64,000 nucleotides of DNA from a bacterium (Candidatus Blackallbacteria) CG13_big_fil_rev_8_21_14_2_50_49_14 (GTDB lineage: Bacteria; Cyanobacteriota; Sericytochromatia; UBA7694). The notes under the pieces were generated by a model that saw nothing but the letters and a program-made list of their open reading frames with translations, was not told the DNA's origin and searched no databases. A program made the position numbers and the translations under genes. The DNA lies in NCBI GenBank assembly GCA_002783405.1, contig PFGG01000065.1:62001-126000 (forward strand). Reading direction: 5' to 3'. Positions 43,634-51,361 of the stretch are shown here, in pieces (position 1 is the first letter of the stretch; each line of letters opens with the position of its first letter).

Positions 43634-44790
43634 GCCCTGAACAGGCAGAAGCGCTGCCTTTTCTGGATGAGATCATCACCCTGCGACGGCTGCTGCATAT
43701 GGAACCTGAACTTTCAGGCCAAGAGCAGGTGACTGCACGTTTGCTTGAAAATTTTCTCAACCGCTATCAACCCGATCAGCTGCTGACAGGTCTGGCGGGT
43801 CATGGCTTAGCTGCAATCTATGATTCTGGGCAGGCAGGCCCGACGCTGCTTTTACGAGGGGATATGGATGCCCTGCCGATCTATGAAAGCAATGATTTCA
43901 TTTACCGCTCGACCTATGATGGCATTTCGCATAAATGTGGCCACGATGGCCATATGGCGATTATCGCAGGTCTTGCCCCCCTTTTAAAGGAAACGCCTCC
44001 GCAAAAAGGACGTGTGATCTTGCTCTTTCAACCCGCTGAAGAAACGGGGCAAGGTGCAAAGGCAATCCTCGAAGATCCACAGTTTCAAACCCTTAAACCG
44101 GATTATTGTTTTGCAATGCATAATTTGCCCAGTTTTCCTTTGGGAGAAGTCGTCATTAAAGACCAGGTCTTTGCAGCAGCCTCTGTGGGTCTGCAAATCG
44201 AACTCCAAGGAGCAACCTCACATGCCGCTTATCCCGAGCGGGGCAAGAGTCCTGCCCTGGCTTTGGCCAGACTGATTCAAAGCCTGGAAGCCCTGAATCA
44301 AAACATTCAATCCCACGAAAATTTTTCACTTTTGACCGTTGTTTCTGCCCGTTTGGGCGAAGAATCCTTTGGCATCACACCCGGTGAAGCCCGTCTGATG
44401 GCAACCCTGCGCAGCTATGAGGATCAAACCCTGGAAGATCTGCGTCAGAAAGCCCTCCACTGTGCAGAAGCCATTGCTCAGGAATACGGACTGGAAATGG
44501 CTTTCAGTTGGCATGATTACTTCCCTGCGACCTGTAACCACCCTGAAGCTACTGGCATTATTCGTGCCAGTGCCCGAGCCCAAGGCTGGACAGCCATGCC
44601 TCCCGAAGAGCCTTTTCGCTGGTCAGAAGACTTTGGCTGGTTTACCCGTCTGGCTCCAGGTGCCCTTTTTGGATTGGGAGCGGGATTTAATCTCGCTTTG
44701 CACAGCGCAGACTACGATTTTCCAGAAGCATTGCTGGCTCCAGGGATCCGAATTTTTCAAGGCATTCTAAACGAACTCGTTTTTGACTGA
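43630..44790 (+). CDS. M20 family amidohydrolase (metallopeptidase)
   Basis: 386 aa with a TTG start that overlaps the previous stop as TTGA. Two-metal site residues: GDMDALPI, HKCGHDGHMA, QPAEETGQGA and AMHNLP, with a GATSHAAYPERG dimerisation domain, typical of the M20D subgroup (N-acyl-amino-acid, hippurate or indole-acetyl amidohydrolases). Cytoplasmic, without signal peptide. The partner lipoprotein could release a product taken up and cleaved by this enzyme; that is inference. A later in-frame ATG at residue 24 is the other possible start. Confidence 0.88.
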   Translation: MSPEQAEALPFLDEIITLRRLLHMEPELSGQEQVTARLLENFLNRYQPDQLLTGLAGHGLAAIYDSGQAGPTLLLRGDMDALPIYESNDFIYRSTYDGISHKCGHDGHMAIIAGLAPLLKETPPQKGRVILLFQPAEETGQGAKAILEDPQFQTLKPDYCFAMHNLPSFPLGEVVIKDQVFAAASVGLQIELQGATSHAAYPERGKSPALALARLIQSLEALNQNIQSHENFSLLTVVSARLGEESFGITPGEARLMATLRSYEDQTLEDLRQKALHCAEAIAQEYGLEMAFSWHDYFPATCNHPEATGIIRASARAQGWTAMPPEEPFRWSEDFGWFTRLAPGALFGLGAGFNLALHSADYDFPEALLAPGIRIFQGILNELVFD

Positions 44791-44879
44791 TTTCTAGCTT
44801 TTATTATTTTATTCTGAATCCAATCCTCTGCTTTTTTATTCATTTCTTGATCTTTCACACTTGATATGTTAAGCTTGTT

Positions 44880-44908
44880 TTTATAAATTATAATATTTTA
44901 CTTATAAT
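44880..44908 (+). promoter_or_regulatory. Promoter of the GNAT gene
   Basis: TTTATA (44880-44885), 17-base spacer, TATAAT (44903-44908) in the very AT-rich gap 44791-44984. A second TATAAT begins at 44889 without a matching -35. Confidence 0.55.
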
Positions 44909-44984
44909 TTTCAGAAAATAGGTTTTTATCATTTTTTCAATCAAGGAGAAACCTCAGAAACCTTAAGCAGCAGGAGAATTCAAA

Positions 44985-45521
44985 ATGCAAACTCAAGTTA
45001 AAAGCCGTTACCAACCCCTTCAAATCAAAGCCGCACGACGCGAAGATATGCCGCTCGTCGCACAAATGATTCGCGCCTCAGCAGATTGGTACGCTGAATT
45101 TGTCGATCCAGAAGACCTGAACGAACACTATGTCGATGAAAATTGGCAAACGCGCAATTTTATCAAACGGGATTTTTATCTGGGCTATAACGAAAAAAAC
45201 CAGCCCATTGGAACCCTCTCATTGCAATACTTCAACAACTACGCCTATATTGGCTATCTTTATCTTGACACCTCTGAAGTCGGCAAGGGCTATGGCCATA
45301 CCCTGATGAACTTTGCCCGCAGACAGGCATTGCAAAAAGACATGGAAGGTCTCTGCCTGATTGCTCACCCTGAAGCTGTATGGGCTGTCAAAGCCTATGA
45401 AAAATTTGGTTTTGAGTGTCTGCACACTGAAGAGAAACAGATCTTAAGCTGGAACCAGGAAGCCCTCAAAGGCTATTACGAATCAGGCTTTCACCTCTAT
45501 CATTACCCCTTTAACGCTTAA
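44985..45521 (+). CDS. GNAT-family N-acetyltransferase
   Basis: 178 aa. The acetyl-CoA binding motif A is YLYLDTSEVGKGYGHTLM, followed by AVKAYEKFGFE (motif B). The enzyme transfers acetyl from acetyl-CoA to an amine; the acceptor is unknown. AGGAG lies 8 nt before the ATG. Monocistronic and convergent with the App1-like gene. Confidence 0.9.
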   Translation: MQTQVKSRYQPLQIKAARREDMPLVAQMIRASADWYAEFVDPEDLNEHYVDENWQTRNFIKRDFYLGYNEKNQPIGTLSLQYFNNYAYIGYLYLDTSEVGKGYGHTLMNFARRQALQKDMEGLCLIAHPEAVWAVKAYEKFGFECLHTEEKQILSWNQEALKGYYESGFHLYHYPFNA

Positions 45522-45537
45522 GTGCCTTTTTAAAAGC

Positions 45538-46764
45538 TTAATAAGCTTGGGGGGCTGCCTGCGTCACAGCAGCCAAGACCTGCATCTGTTCCTGACCTGA
45601 AATCAAGCCACGGGCGGCCGCATCTGCGGCTGCCTGGTCGGCATTGTCAAACAGAACCATGCCTTGAAAGCGGGCATCAGAGGCCTGAGAACCCGTCACA
45701 TTGTGAATATACACAGCCTGCACCCGGCCCGGAAACTCAAGTGCAATTTCACGATAGACCTCAGGATCCTTTTCGCCACTGTCTCCGACCAAGACGAAGC
45801 TGCGATTGGGATAGGTTTCAAACAGCGTCCGAATTTTACCCAGTTTATAATTAAACTGCTCAGTCGGATTGTCCCGACCCGCTCCCAACCCCATATACTT
45901 GAGGTCCATGGCTCCTTCGGGAAAACCATGCAGGGTTAAAAAAGTCTCCAAACGCGGGGCAATATTTAAGGGGCTGCCAGAAACATAATTCACATCGCCA
46001 TCGATCTTGCCGTCGGCATGCCGATCCAGTGCCGTCAGAAATTCAGCCATTCCTGGCACCGGCTGCTGGGTATAGGGGTTTTTAAATAAAAGCGTTTCCA
46101 TCATTTTGGTTTTATTCACAGCGTGGGAAACCTGTATCGTATCGTCAATATCCGAAATCACGCCACGACTCATTTCAGCAGGGTTCTGAAGCACCACTTT
46201 GCCCAAACTTGGCAGCGAATAATAGTGTTTCTGGCCTGGAACCAACTGGGCTTGAACAGGCAAATAGCCTGTTTCCTGAAGGCCCGGAGCAGAAAGTTTA
46301 AGCTCAAAAAAGCCTTCATGATCTGTTTTTACACGGTGAATTTGGCCCAAAACAGTAATATCAACCCAAAGATTTTGCTTGTCTTCAGCTTTTAACTGAT
46401 GGGCTGTACGGCGCAAATTATCCAGCCAATTGTCTGAAACAGAAGGATCAGAGGCTTCAGCCTCAATCACCCGCCCTTTCACTGAAAAACTTTGCGGCGT
46501 ACCATAGCTGGTATACAGGGGAATATCCAATTTGGTGCCACGCATCGAGGAAAAATTTACATAGTGTGTTTCTGAAGCAGGAGCCGCATGGGGAACACTC
46601 CCTGTCGCCAGATTCATCGTTTGAAATTGATCCTGAGAAAAAATCTCTTGAGGGGACTTGAGTTGGATACTTGAATTCAAACCTGTATTGGCACCGGCAG
46701 AAAGTGCTGAAGCAGGGGGTTGAAGATCGGGCAAGCTCGGTACGGAGAGCGGTTTCAGATTCAT
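45538..46764 (-). CDS. App1-type phosphatase (DUF2183)
   Basis: 408 aa from the ATG at 46764 (AAGG 7 nt upstream); longer frames are unlikely. The N-terminus (1-60) is Ser/Pro/Ala-rich and disordered. A beta-domain (about 65-200) is followed by a HAD-like catalytic domain (about 205-385) with GVISDIDDTIQ, NYVSGSPLN and FVLVGDSGEKDPEVY. In yeast App1 this domain is a phosphatidate phosphatase; in bacteria its substrate is open. No signal peptide. TATAAT (46801-46796) is a probable -10. Confidence 0.85.
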   Translation of the reverse strand: MNLKPLSVPSLPDLQPPASALSAGANTGLNSSIQLKSPQEIFSQDQFQTMNLATGSVPHAAPASETHYVNFSSMRGTKLDIPLYTSYGTPQSFSVKGRVIEAEASDPSVSDNWLDNLRRTAHQLKAEDKQNLWVDITVLGQIHRVKTDHEGFFELKLSAPGLQETGYLPVQAQLVPGQKHYYSLPSLGKVVLQNPAEMSRGVISDIDDTIQVSHAVNKTKMMETLLFKNPYTQQPVPGMAEFLTALDRHADGKIDGDVNYVSGSPLNIAPRLETFLTLHGFPEGAMDLKYMGLGAGRDNPTEQFNYKLGKIRTLFETYPNRSFVLVGDSGEKDPEVYREIALEFPGRVQAVYIHNVTGSQASDARFQGMVLFDNADQAAADAAARGLISGQEQMQVLAAVTQAAPQAY

Positions 46765-46795
46765 AATTTGCCTTTTTGGACTGTCAGATAGCTTG

Positions 46796-46801
46796 ATTAT
46801 A
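46796..46801 (-). promoter_or_regulatory. -10 box of the App1-like gene
   Basis: GCTATAATCAAG on the minus strand, 32 bases before the ATG at 46764. No clear -35. Confidence 0.4.
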
Positions 46802-46865
46802 GCAGGCCAAAAGTGTTTACTTGCCTTATGCTGTGAACTCAAATCCAAACAGAAAGTCTTTAAAA

Positions 46866-47279
46866 ATGAAACCCTTTAAGAACTCAGATTTTGAACAGGT
46901 CTTTAGGCAGACCCAAACCATTGCAGTGGTTGGGCTTTCCGACAAGACCTGGCGTGATTCCTATCGCGTCGCGCGCTATTTGCAGACTGCTGGCTTTAAA
47001 ATCTATCCTGTCAATCCTGCCCTCGGAGAGGTGCTGGGAGAAAAAGCCTATCCCGATTTGCTCAGCCTGCCTGAGCCTGTCGATTTGGTCAACGTCTTCC
47101 GCCGCCCGGAGGAAGTTCCCGCGCTGGTGGAACAGGCCATTGCCCTGCCCAGCAAAGCCCTTTGGTTGCAATTTGGCGTGATTCATCATGAAGCGGCCAA
47201 CGCAGCGCGCTCTGCAGGCCTTGAGGTCGTCATGGATCGCTGCATCATGATTGACCACGCTGAGTGGACACGAAAATAA
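46866..47279 (+). CDS. CoA-binding domain protein (YccU type)
   Basis: 137 aa. A single Rossmann CoA-binding domain: AVVGLSDKTWRDSYRVA, YPVNPA, and VNVFRRPEEVP with the WLQFGVIHHEA stretch and CIMIDH near the end. The start at 46866 is preferred to an upstream ATG (46821), as the domain begins here. Role is probably binding of CoA or its esters; unproven. Confidence 0.88.
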   Translation: MKPFKNSDFEQVFRQTQTIAVVGLSDKTWRDSYRVARYLQTAGFKIYPVNPALGEVLGEKAYPDLLSLPEPVDLVNVFRRPEEVPALVEQAIALPSKALWLQFGVIHHEAANAARSAGLEVVMDRCIMIDHAEWTRK

Positions 47280-47353
47280 ACATCTGTGTTTAAAAATTTT
47301 TTGAACTGGGAAAATGAGAATAACAATATCTAAAGCAAGAGTTCAAACGAACG

Positions 47354-47695
47354 ATGACTGAGCCAACAAAACCCTGTCTCTCCCGGCCCCATTTTCCCAA
47401 ACGTCTCAAGTTCAGAGGGCAATCCTATTTTCTGGTCTTAAAACGTTATATTCCAGAATGTCAGACCTATGCCATTTACCAAGGCCCCAAACTGCTGATC
47501 CGGGGAAAGCTTCACGACCATTATCAAATTGCAGATGCTGAGTTAAGCTTTCAGGCAGAAGGTTCCAGCCTTCAGGAAATGCTGCACAAACTGGCTGAAA
47601 TCCAAAAAAAAGTCAGCCTTCGCGGGCCAAACCGGCTATCCAAAGGCCGGCGCCCGTTATCTGGTACTCAGCATTCAACCAACCCGCGCCGATAA
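47354..47695 (+). CDS. Hypothetical protein
   Basis: 113 aa, soluble, basic, with no recognised family. Middle region (PKRLKFRGQSYFLVLKRYI) reads as beta-strands, followed by a helix (LQEMLHKLAEIQKKV). The ribosome-binding site is weak. Its last 28 codons overlap, tail to tail, the end of the minus-strand gene at 47613. Confidence 0.55.
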   Translation: MTEPTKPCLSRPHFPKRLKFRGQSYFLVLKRYIPECQTYAIYQGPKLLIRGKLHDHYQIADAELSFQAEGSSLQEMLHKLAEIQKKVSLRGPNRLSKGRRPLSGTQHSTNPRR

Positions 47696-47984
47696 ACTCC
47701 CGACAGAGCAATTGGGTTTCTTGCGCTTCGCATTGGAGCAAAACCTGCAAGACCGTTTCAAACATATCCGTGTCTGGCCAGAGCGAATCATAGCGATCCC
47801 GCAGCATCAAAACCACCAAACGCCAAGATTCCTGGAGCAGGGTCAAACGAATTTCAGATTCAGACTGCCCTTCAGATCGGGCCTTGTCTTCAGTTCGCCA
47901 AACCTGATCGGCCACCAGTGCGTTCAGTAATTGGTCGAGGGGATCGCCCTCCTGGGCATTCGCAAGCGAGGAATGGGTATGCAT
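47613..47984 (-). CDS. Hypothetical protein
   Basis: 123 aa, soluble, acidic and helical (LTLLQESWRLVVLMLRDRY). No family recognised. There is no Shine-Dalgarno; instead TATAAT (47996-47991) ends 6 bases before the ATG, so the mRNA may be leaderless. Its C-terminus overlaps the previous gene by 83 nt. Confidence 0.5.
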   Translation of the reverse strand: MHTHSSLANAQEGDPLDQLLNALVADQVWRTEDKARSEGQSESEIRLTLLQESWRLVVLMLRDRYDSLWPDTDMFETVLQVLLQCEAQETQLLCREFIGAGWLNAEYQITGAGLWIAGLAREG

Positions 47985-47990
47985 AGCGTT

Positions 47991-47996
47991 ATTATA
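47991..47996 (-). promoter_or_regulatory. -10 box directly before the ATG (possible leaderless mRNA)
   Basis: TATAAT with only 6 bases before the ATG at 47984 puts the expected transcription start on the start codon. The -35 region does not match consensus. Confidence 0.35.
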
Positions 47997-48029
47997 GGGC
48001 AGCCCTGAGAGAAGAGCCAGAGACTTTCC

Positions 48030-50102
48030 TTAAGTGGTGAAGCTGCAAATCTGAAAGAGTTGGGTTTCTATCTCGCGAATGATTTGCTCAGGATGCGCAA
48101 AGGGAGCTGCTAAAACTTTGGCACGCAAAGCCTGACGATCTTTTAATTGAAAGGGTTGAGTCAGCAACTGGGCGGCCTGTGCAAGAAACTCCGCTTCAGA
48201 GGCCGCACACCATTCTCGATGCCCAACCTGTGCCAAGAGACTTTGATTGCCACGCATGGGTCCTTCCAGAGCCAGAACAGGCACCCCCATCCAAAGCGCT
48301 TCACAGGTCGTTAGCCCCCCATGGTAGGGATAGGCATCCAAGACCAGAGCCAAGCGATTGTAAAAAGCAAGATAATCATAATAGGCTGAACTGCATTCAA
48401 AGACCAGCCGTTCCGAGGCTATCCCCCACTGCTGAAAGCGCTCCCGAAACACCTGACGGGTATCAGCACTGCGAAAACAGGCATGCTTGAAAATCAGCAT
48501 AGACCGTGGAAACGCGTGCAAAATTTGCGCCCACAGTTCACAGATTTTGACAGAAATTCGCCCAGGATGATGAAGGCAAGCCAAATGCAGACGTTCAGTG
48601 GTTTCCTCCAGCGGCACTGGCTGCTGTGGAACAGACCAATAAATCCAGGAAGAGAGGAAAAGCGGCAACTCACTTTGCAGGGTGTCCTGCGCTTGAGGTG
48701 TTGAAAGACGATCTGTAAACCGGTATTGTATGGCCGAGAGAGCTGTCTCGGTATTGAAACACAGACCCGAGATCTGTATCGGTGCAGGTTGATATGCCAT
48801 CAGCGCCAAAAGACTTTGCGAAGTATGGCCACTGAGATCAATCAGGATATCCAGCTGATCGGCAGCAAGCCGCTCAGCCATGAGGGCAGGGTCTGAAAAA
48901 GAAAGATCCAGCCAGTGATCAGACAAAGCCTGCAATTGCTGGGTAGCAAGATCATGGCGTTCACGGCCTGAATAGGCCCAAATCTCAATTCGAGAGCGAT
49001 TGTGTTGCGTCCAGAGGGTTTGAATCATTGGAAAAGTAGAATGCAATCCAAAATCTGGAGAGAGGTAGCCCACCCGCAGTTTGCCATCGGTTCGTGGGCT
49101 TGAAGCTGCTCTCTTTTGCGCTACAGCAAACCTGTGATTCCAGCCCTGAAAAGCCAGCTCTCTTTGTTCAGGCAGGGTTTCAGCCAAACTCTCCAAGCAA
49201 ATCAAATATTGCGAATACAGTCGGGCCCAGCTCAAAGTGGAGGCAAGGGAAATGGCTTGCTTTTTATCATAAGCAGCAAGTGCCTGACTTAAAAGTAAGG
49301 CGGCCTGATCCGTTTTTCCCAAGGCTTTATATACTTCGGCCTGTCTCTGAATGTTTTCAGGAAGCTGAGGCAAATCTGGGTAAAGCGCCAGGGCTTTTAA
49401 ATAGGCTCCTTGCTCCTCATAGGCAGCCGCCAGATAGGGCCCCAAACTGGGTTCGGCCTGTTGCGCCCAAGCCCTTTCCAATAAATTTAAAGCTTCTGAG
49501 GCATATCCCTGGGCACGCAAATGCTGAAACCAGTGAAGAAGCCACCCGGCTGGCAAAGCTAAAATTGAGTTTGAACCCAACCATTGCCAGACCTTGAAAC
49601 GCTCGGGGCTCTCCCAAAGCACAAATGCCCACCAGGCGAAGACCTGCAAGGGATACAAACTGGTTTTCGCTTGATTAAAAGCCTGTTGAGCGGCAGGAAA
49701 ATTTCCCTGCCGCCCCAAATAGGCACTGGCCCCAGCCCAGAGCAACCCTATGTCCCATTCAGGGAAATAAAACTCCAGAAATTGCTTTAAAATCTGAAGA
49801 CTCAAACGGGAGTGAAACTGATTCAAAAGTTTGAAGCAGATCTGCTCCATTTGAGACAAATTCTGACTGACAGCTAATTTTAAAATTTCTAATTTCCAAA
49901 GCGGAAAGGAACTTCCTTCACTGAAAAGCGTTTCAAGCTCGGACAAAGCCAGGGAAAAAGCATCGGTTTCGGCATTTCGCCACAAACAATAGGCGCGCAG
50001 ATAGGCCTGCTCAAGACGTTCAGCAGGGGAATGCCGCTCTGGCAGAGAATCGGATAGATATTTCTGACAAAGCGCATTGAGCATCGATTCAAAATTTTGC
50101 AT
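48030..50102 (-). CDS. SPINDLY-type O-GlcNAc transferase with TPR-like N-terminus
   Basis: 690 aa. The N-terminal 320 residues form helical TPR-like repeats. The C-terminal GT41 domain contains LRVGYLSPDFGLHST, DILIDLSGHTSQS, QISGLCFNTET and AYPYHGGLTTCEALWMGVPVL (nucleotide-sugar binding). It probably glycosylates proteins or other acceptors with a sugar nucleotide; acceptor and sugar are not identifiable. Monocistronic, with starts at ATG 50102. Confidence 0.88.
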   Translation of the reverse strand: MQNFESMLNALCQKYLSDSLPERHSPAERLEQAYLRAYCLWRNAETDAFSLALSELETLFSEGSSFPLWKLEILKLAVSQNLSQMEQICFKLLNQFHSRLSLQILKQFLEFYFPEWDIGLLWAGASAYLGRQGNFPAAQQAFNQAKTSLYPLQVFAWWAFVLWESPERFKVWQWLGSNSILALPAGWLLHWFQHLRAQGYASEALNLLERAWAQQAEPSLGPYLAAAYEEQGAYLKALALYPDLPQLPENIQRQAEVYKALGKTDQAALLLSQALAAYDKKQAISLASTLSWARLYSQYLICLESLAETLPEQRELAFQGWNHRFAVAQKRAASSPRTDGKLRVGYLSPDFGLHSTFPMIQTLWTQHNRSRIEIWAYSGRERHDLATQQLQALSDHWLDLSFSDPALMAERLAADQLDILIDLSGHTSQSLLALMAYQPAPIQISGLCFNTETALSAIQYRFTDRLSTPQAQDTLQSELPLFLSSWIYWSVPQQPVPLEETTERLHLACLHHPGRISVKICELWAQILHAFPRSMLIFKHACFRSADTRQVFRERFQQWGIASERLVFECSSAYYDYLAFYNRLALVLDAYPYHGGLTTCEALWMGVPVLALEGPMRGNQSLLAQVGHREWCAASEAEFLAQAAQLLTQPFQLKDRQALRAKVLAAPFAHPEQIIREIETQLFQICSFTT

Positions 50103-50193
50103 ATCCCTATTCTAGGCTGCAGCCAAAGCAAAGCAAACCTCAATTGCTTTTTTCAAGAAACGTTTTCATCGCCAGCGATCAAAAAGTCTATGT

Positions 50194-50199
50194 TATGAT
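50194..50199 (+). promoter_or_regulatory. -10 box upstream of the gene at 50313
   Basis: ATGTTATGAT: TG-T-TATGAT, an extended -10. The following 110 bases are AT-rich and otherwise featureless. Confidence 0.35.
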
Positions 50200-50312
50200 A
50201 AAAACCAGCCAAACTGAATAAAATCAAGCGTTTTAAAAAGCTAAATACAAATCAAGATTAATATTAAGTTAATAAACTGAGATTGGGTATCCGGGGGAAT
50301 AAAATCTAAATC

Positions 50313-51275
50313 ATGGATCTTTCAGCACTTTCTAAGATCTCATCCAAAAAAACGCAGAATATGCAAGATGAGCGTCAAAAGCGATTTGACAGGCTCTATC
50401 GTATGGGCGCAGAATATCTGAAACGAGCAAAAAAAACGGATTTCAGTGATCGTTCTTTGGTCAAAAAAGCGGGAATCTGTTTCAGTCAGGCGATTGAAAA
50501 TAATCGCAGAGATCCCCGTCCTTTGGTCAAATTGGGCTATATCTCCACTGTTTTTCGAGACACAAAATTGGCAACCCGCTATTTAAATGAGGCTTTGCGA
50601 CTGGACCCAGAGAACAAGGACGCAAAAAAACTCTTGGCACATATTGAAAAACAGTCCACCCAAGCAATTAAAAATTTGAAAAAGGACAAGGGGCTGAGCT
50701 TACAAAAGGTTCAAAAACTTTCTGAAGCCGCCCCCGTTACAGGCAAAGCCTTTTATCTCCAAACCCAGGAACTGATACTGACTCAAATTCGCGAATCCTT
50801 TGAGCGGATGCAAGGCATTCAACCCACTTTGGTGCCGATCAACCTGCAAAAATTTGAAGAAATTCATCAACAGCTTGAAACCAATTATGAAGAGCTCAAT
50901 CAAAAGCTCGATCAACTGGAAGAAGAGGGATTTGATATTGAGCCCCTTGAAAGAGACTTTCAGAAATTAGAAGTCAATCTCAATCTGATGGAGGATACCT
51001 GCAAGCTTTCACGCAAAATGATTGCCCTGAAAAAATCTATTCAGGAAGAAACCAGCAAGGTTCAAGACTGGAATCAGGTTCTGGAGATGCATCCTGCCCC
51101 AGAAAAAAAAGCTGAAATTGACAGCCATTTTGATGAAATGATGGATCGCAGCGATGAACTCGCTGATGAATTGGATGAACTGGAAGGCTCTGGTTTTGAT
51201 ATCCAAGCACTGATGAAATATTACAACCAGTTTTCAGCGGCATGTCATCGTCTTGAAAAACTCCTGGAAGATTAA
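50313..51275 (+). CDS. TPR and coiled-coil protein, unknown
   Basis: 320 aa, no signal peptide. TPR-like helices lie at about 55-110 (LVKLGYISTVFRDTKLATRYLNEAL). The second half is a long coiled coil containing a repeated motif: LEEEGFDIEPL (near 205) and LEGSGFDIQAL (near 290), each followed by a helix. No known family. The Shine-Dalgarno (GGGGGA) is far from the ATG, so translation may be modest. First of three plus-strand genes that end with a trigger-factor-like gene. Confidence 0.72.
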   Translation: MDLSALSKISSKKTQNMQDERQKRFDRLYRMGAEYLKRAKKTDFSDRSLVKKAGICFSQAIENNRRDPRPLVKLGYISTVFRDTKLATRYLNEALRLDPENKDAKKLLAHIEKQSTQAIKNLKKDKGLSLQKVQKLSEAAPVTGKAFYLQTQELILTQIRESFERMQGIQPTLVPINLQKFEEIHQQLETNYEELNQKLDQLEEEGFDIEPLERDFQKLEVNLNLMEDTCKLSRKMIALKKSIQEETSKVQDWNQVLEMHPAPEKKAEIDSHFDEMMDRSDELADELDELEGSGFDIQALMKYYNQFSAACHRLEKLLED

Positions 51276-51361
51276 GTTATAAAATTGAAATATTTGGGTA
51301 TAAAGAAAAACAGCATTGTATTTGAAGCGCCTGTGAGTCAGAAAAAAGAGAGGTTCAGTGT

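Noticed and set aside
44791-44984. Very AT-rich gap as an origin or attachment site
   Set aside because: It contains promoter-like boxes but no repeats, DnaA boxes or integrase gene nearby.
45533-45547. AAGCTTAATAAGCTT as a terminator between convergent genes
   Set aside because: Short AT-rich palindrome without a GC-rich stem; it includes the stop codon of the App1-like gene.
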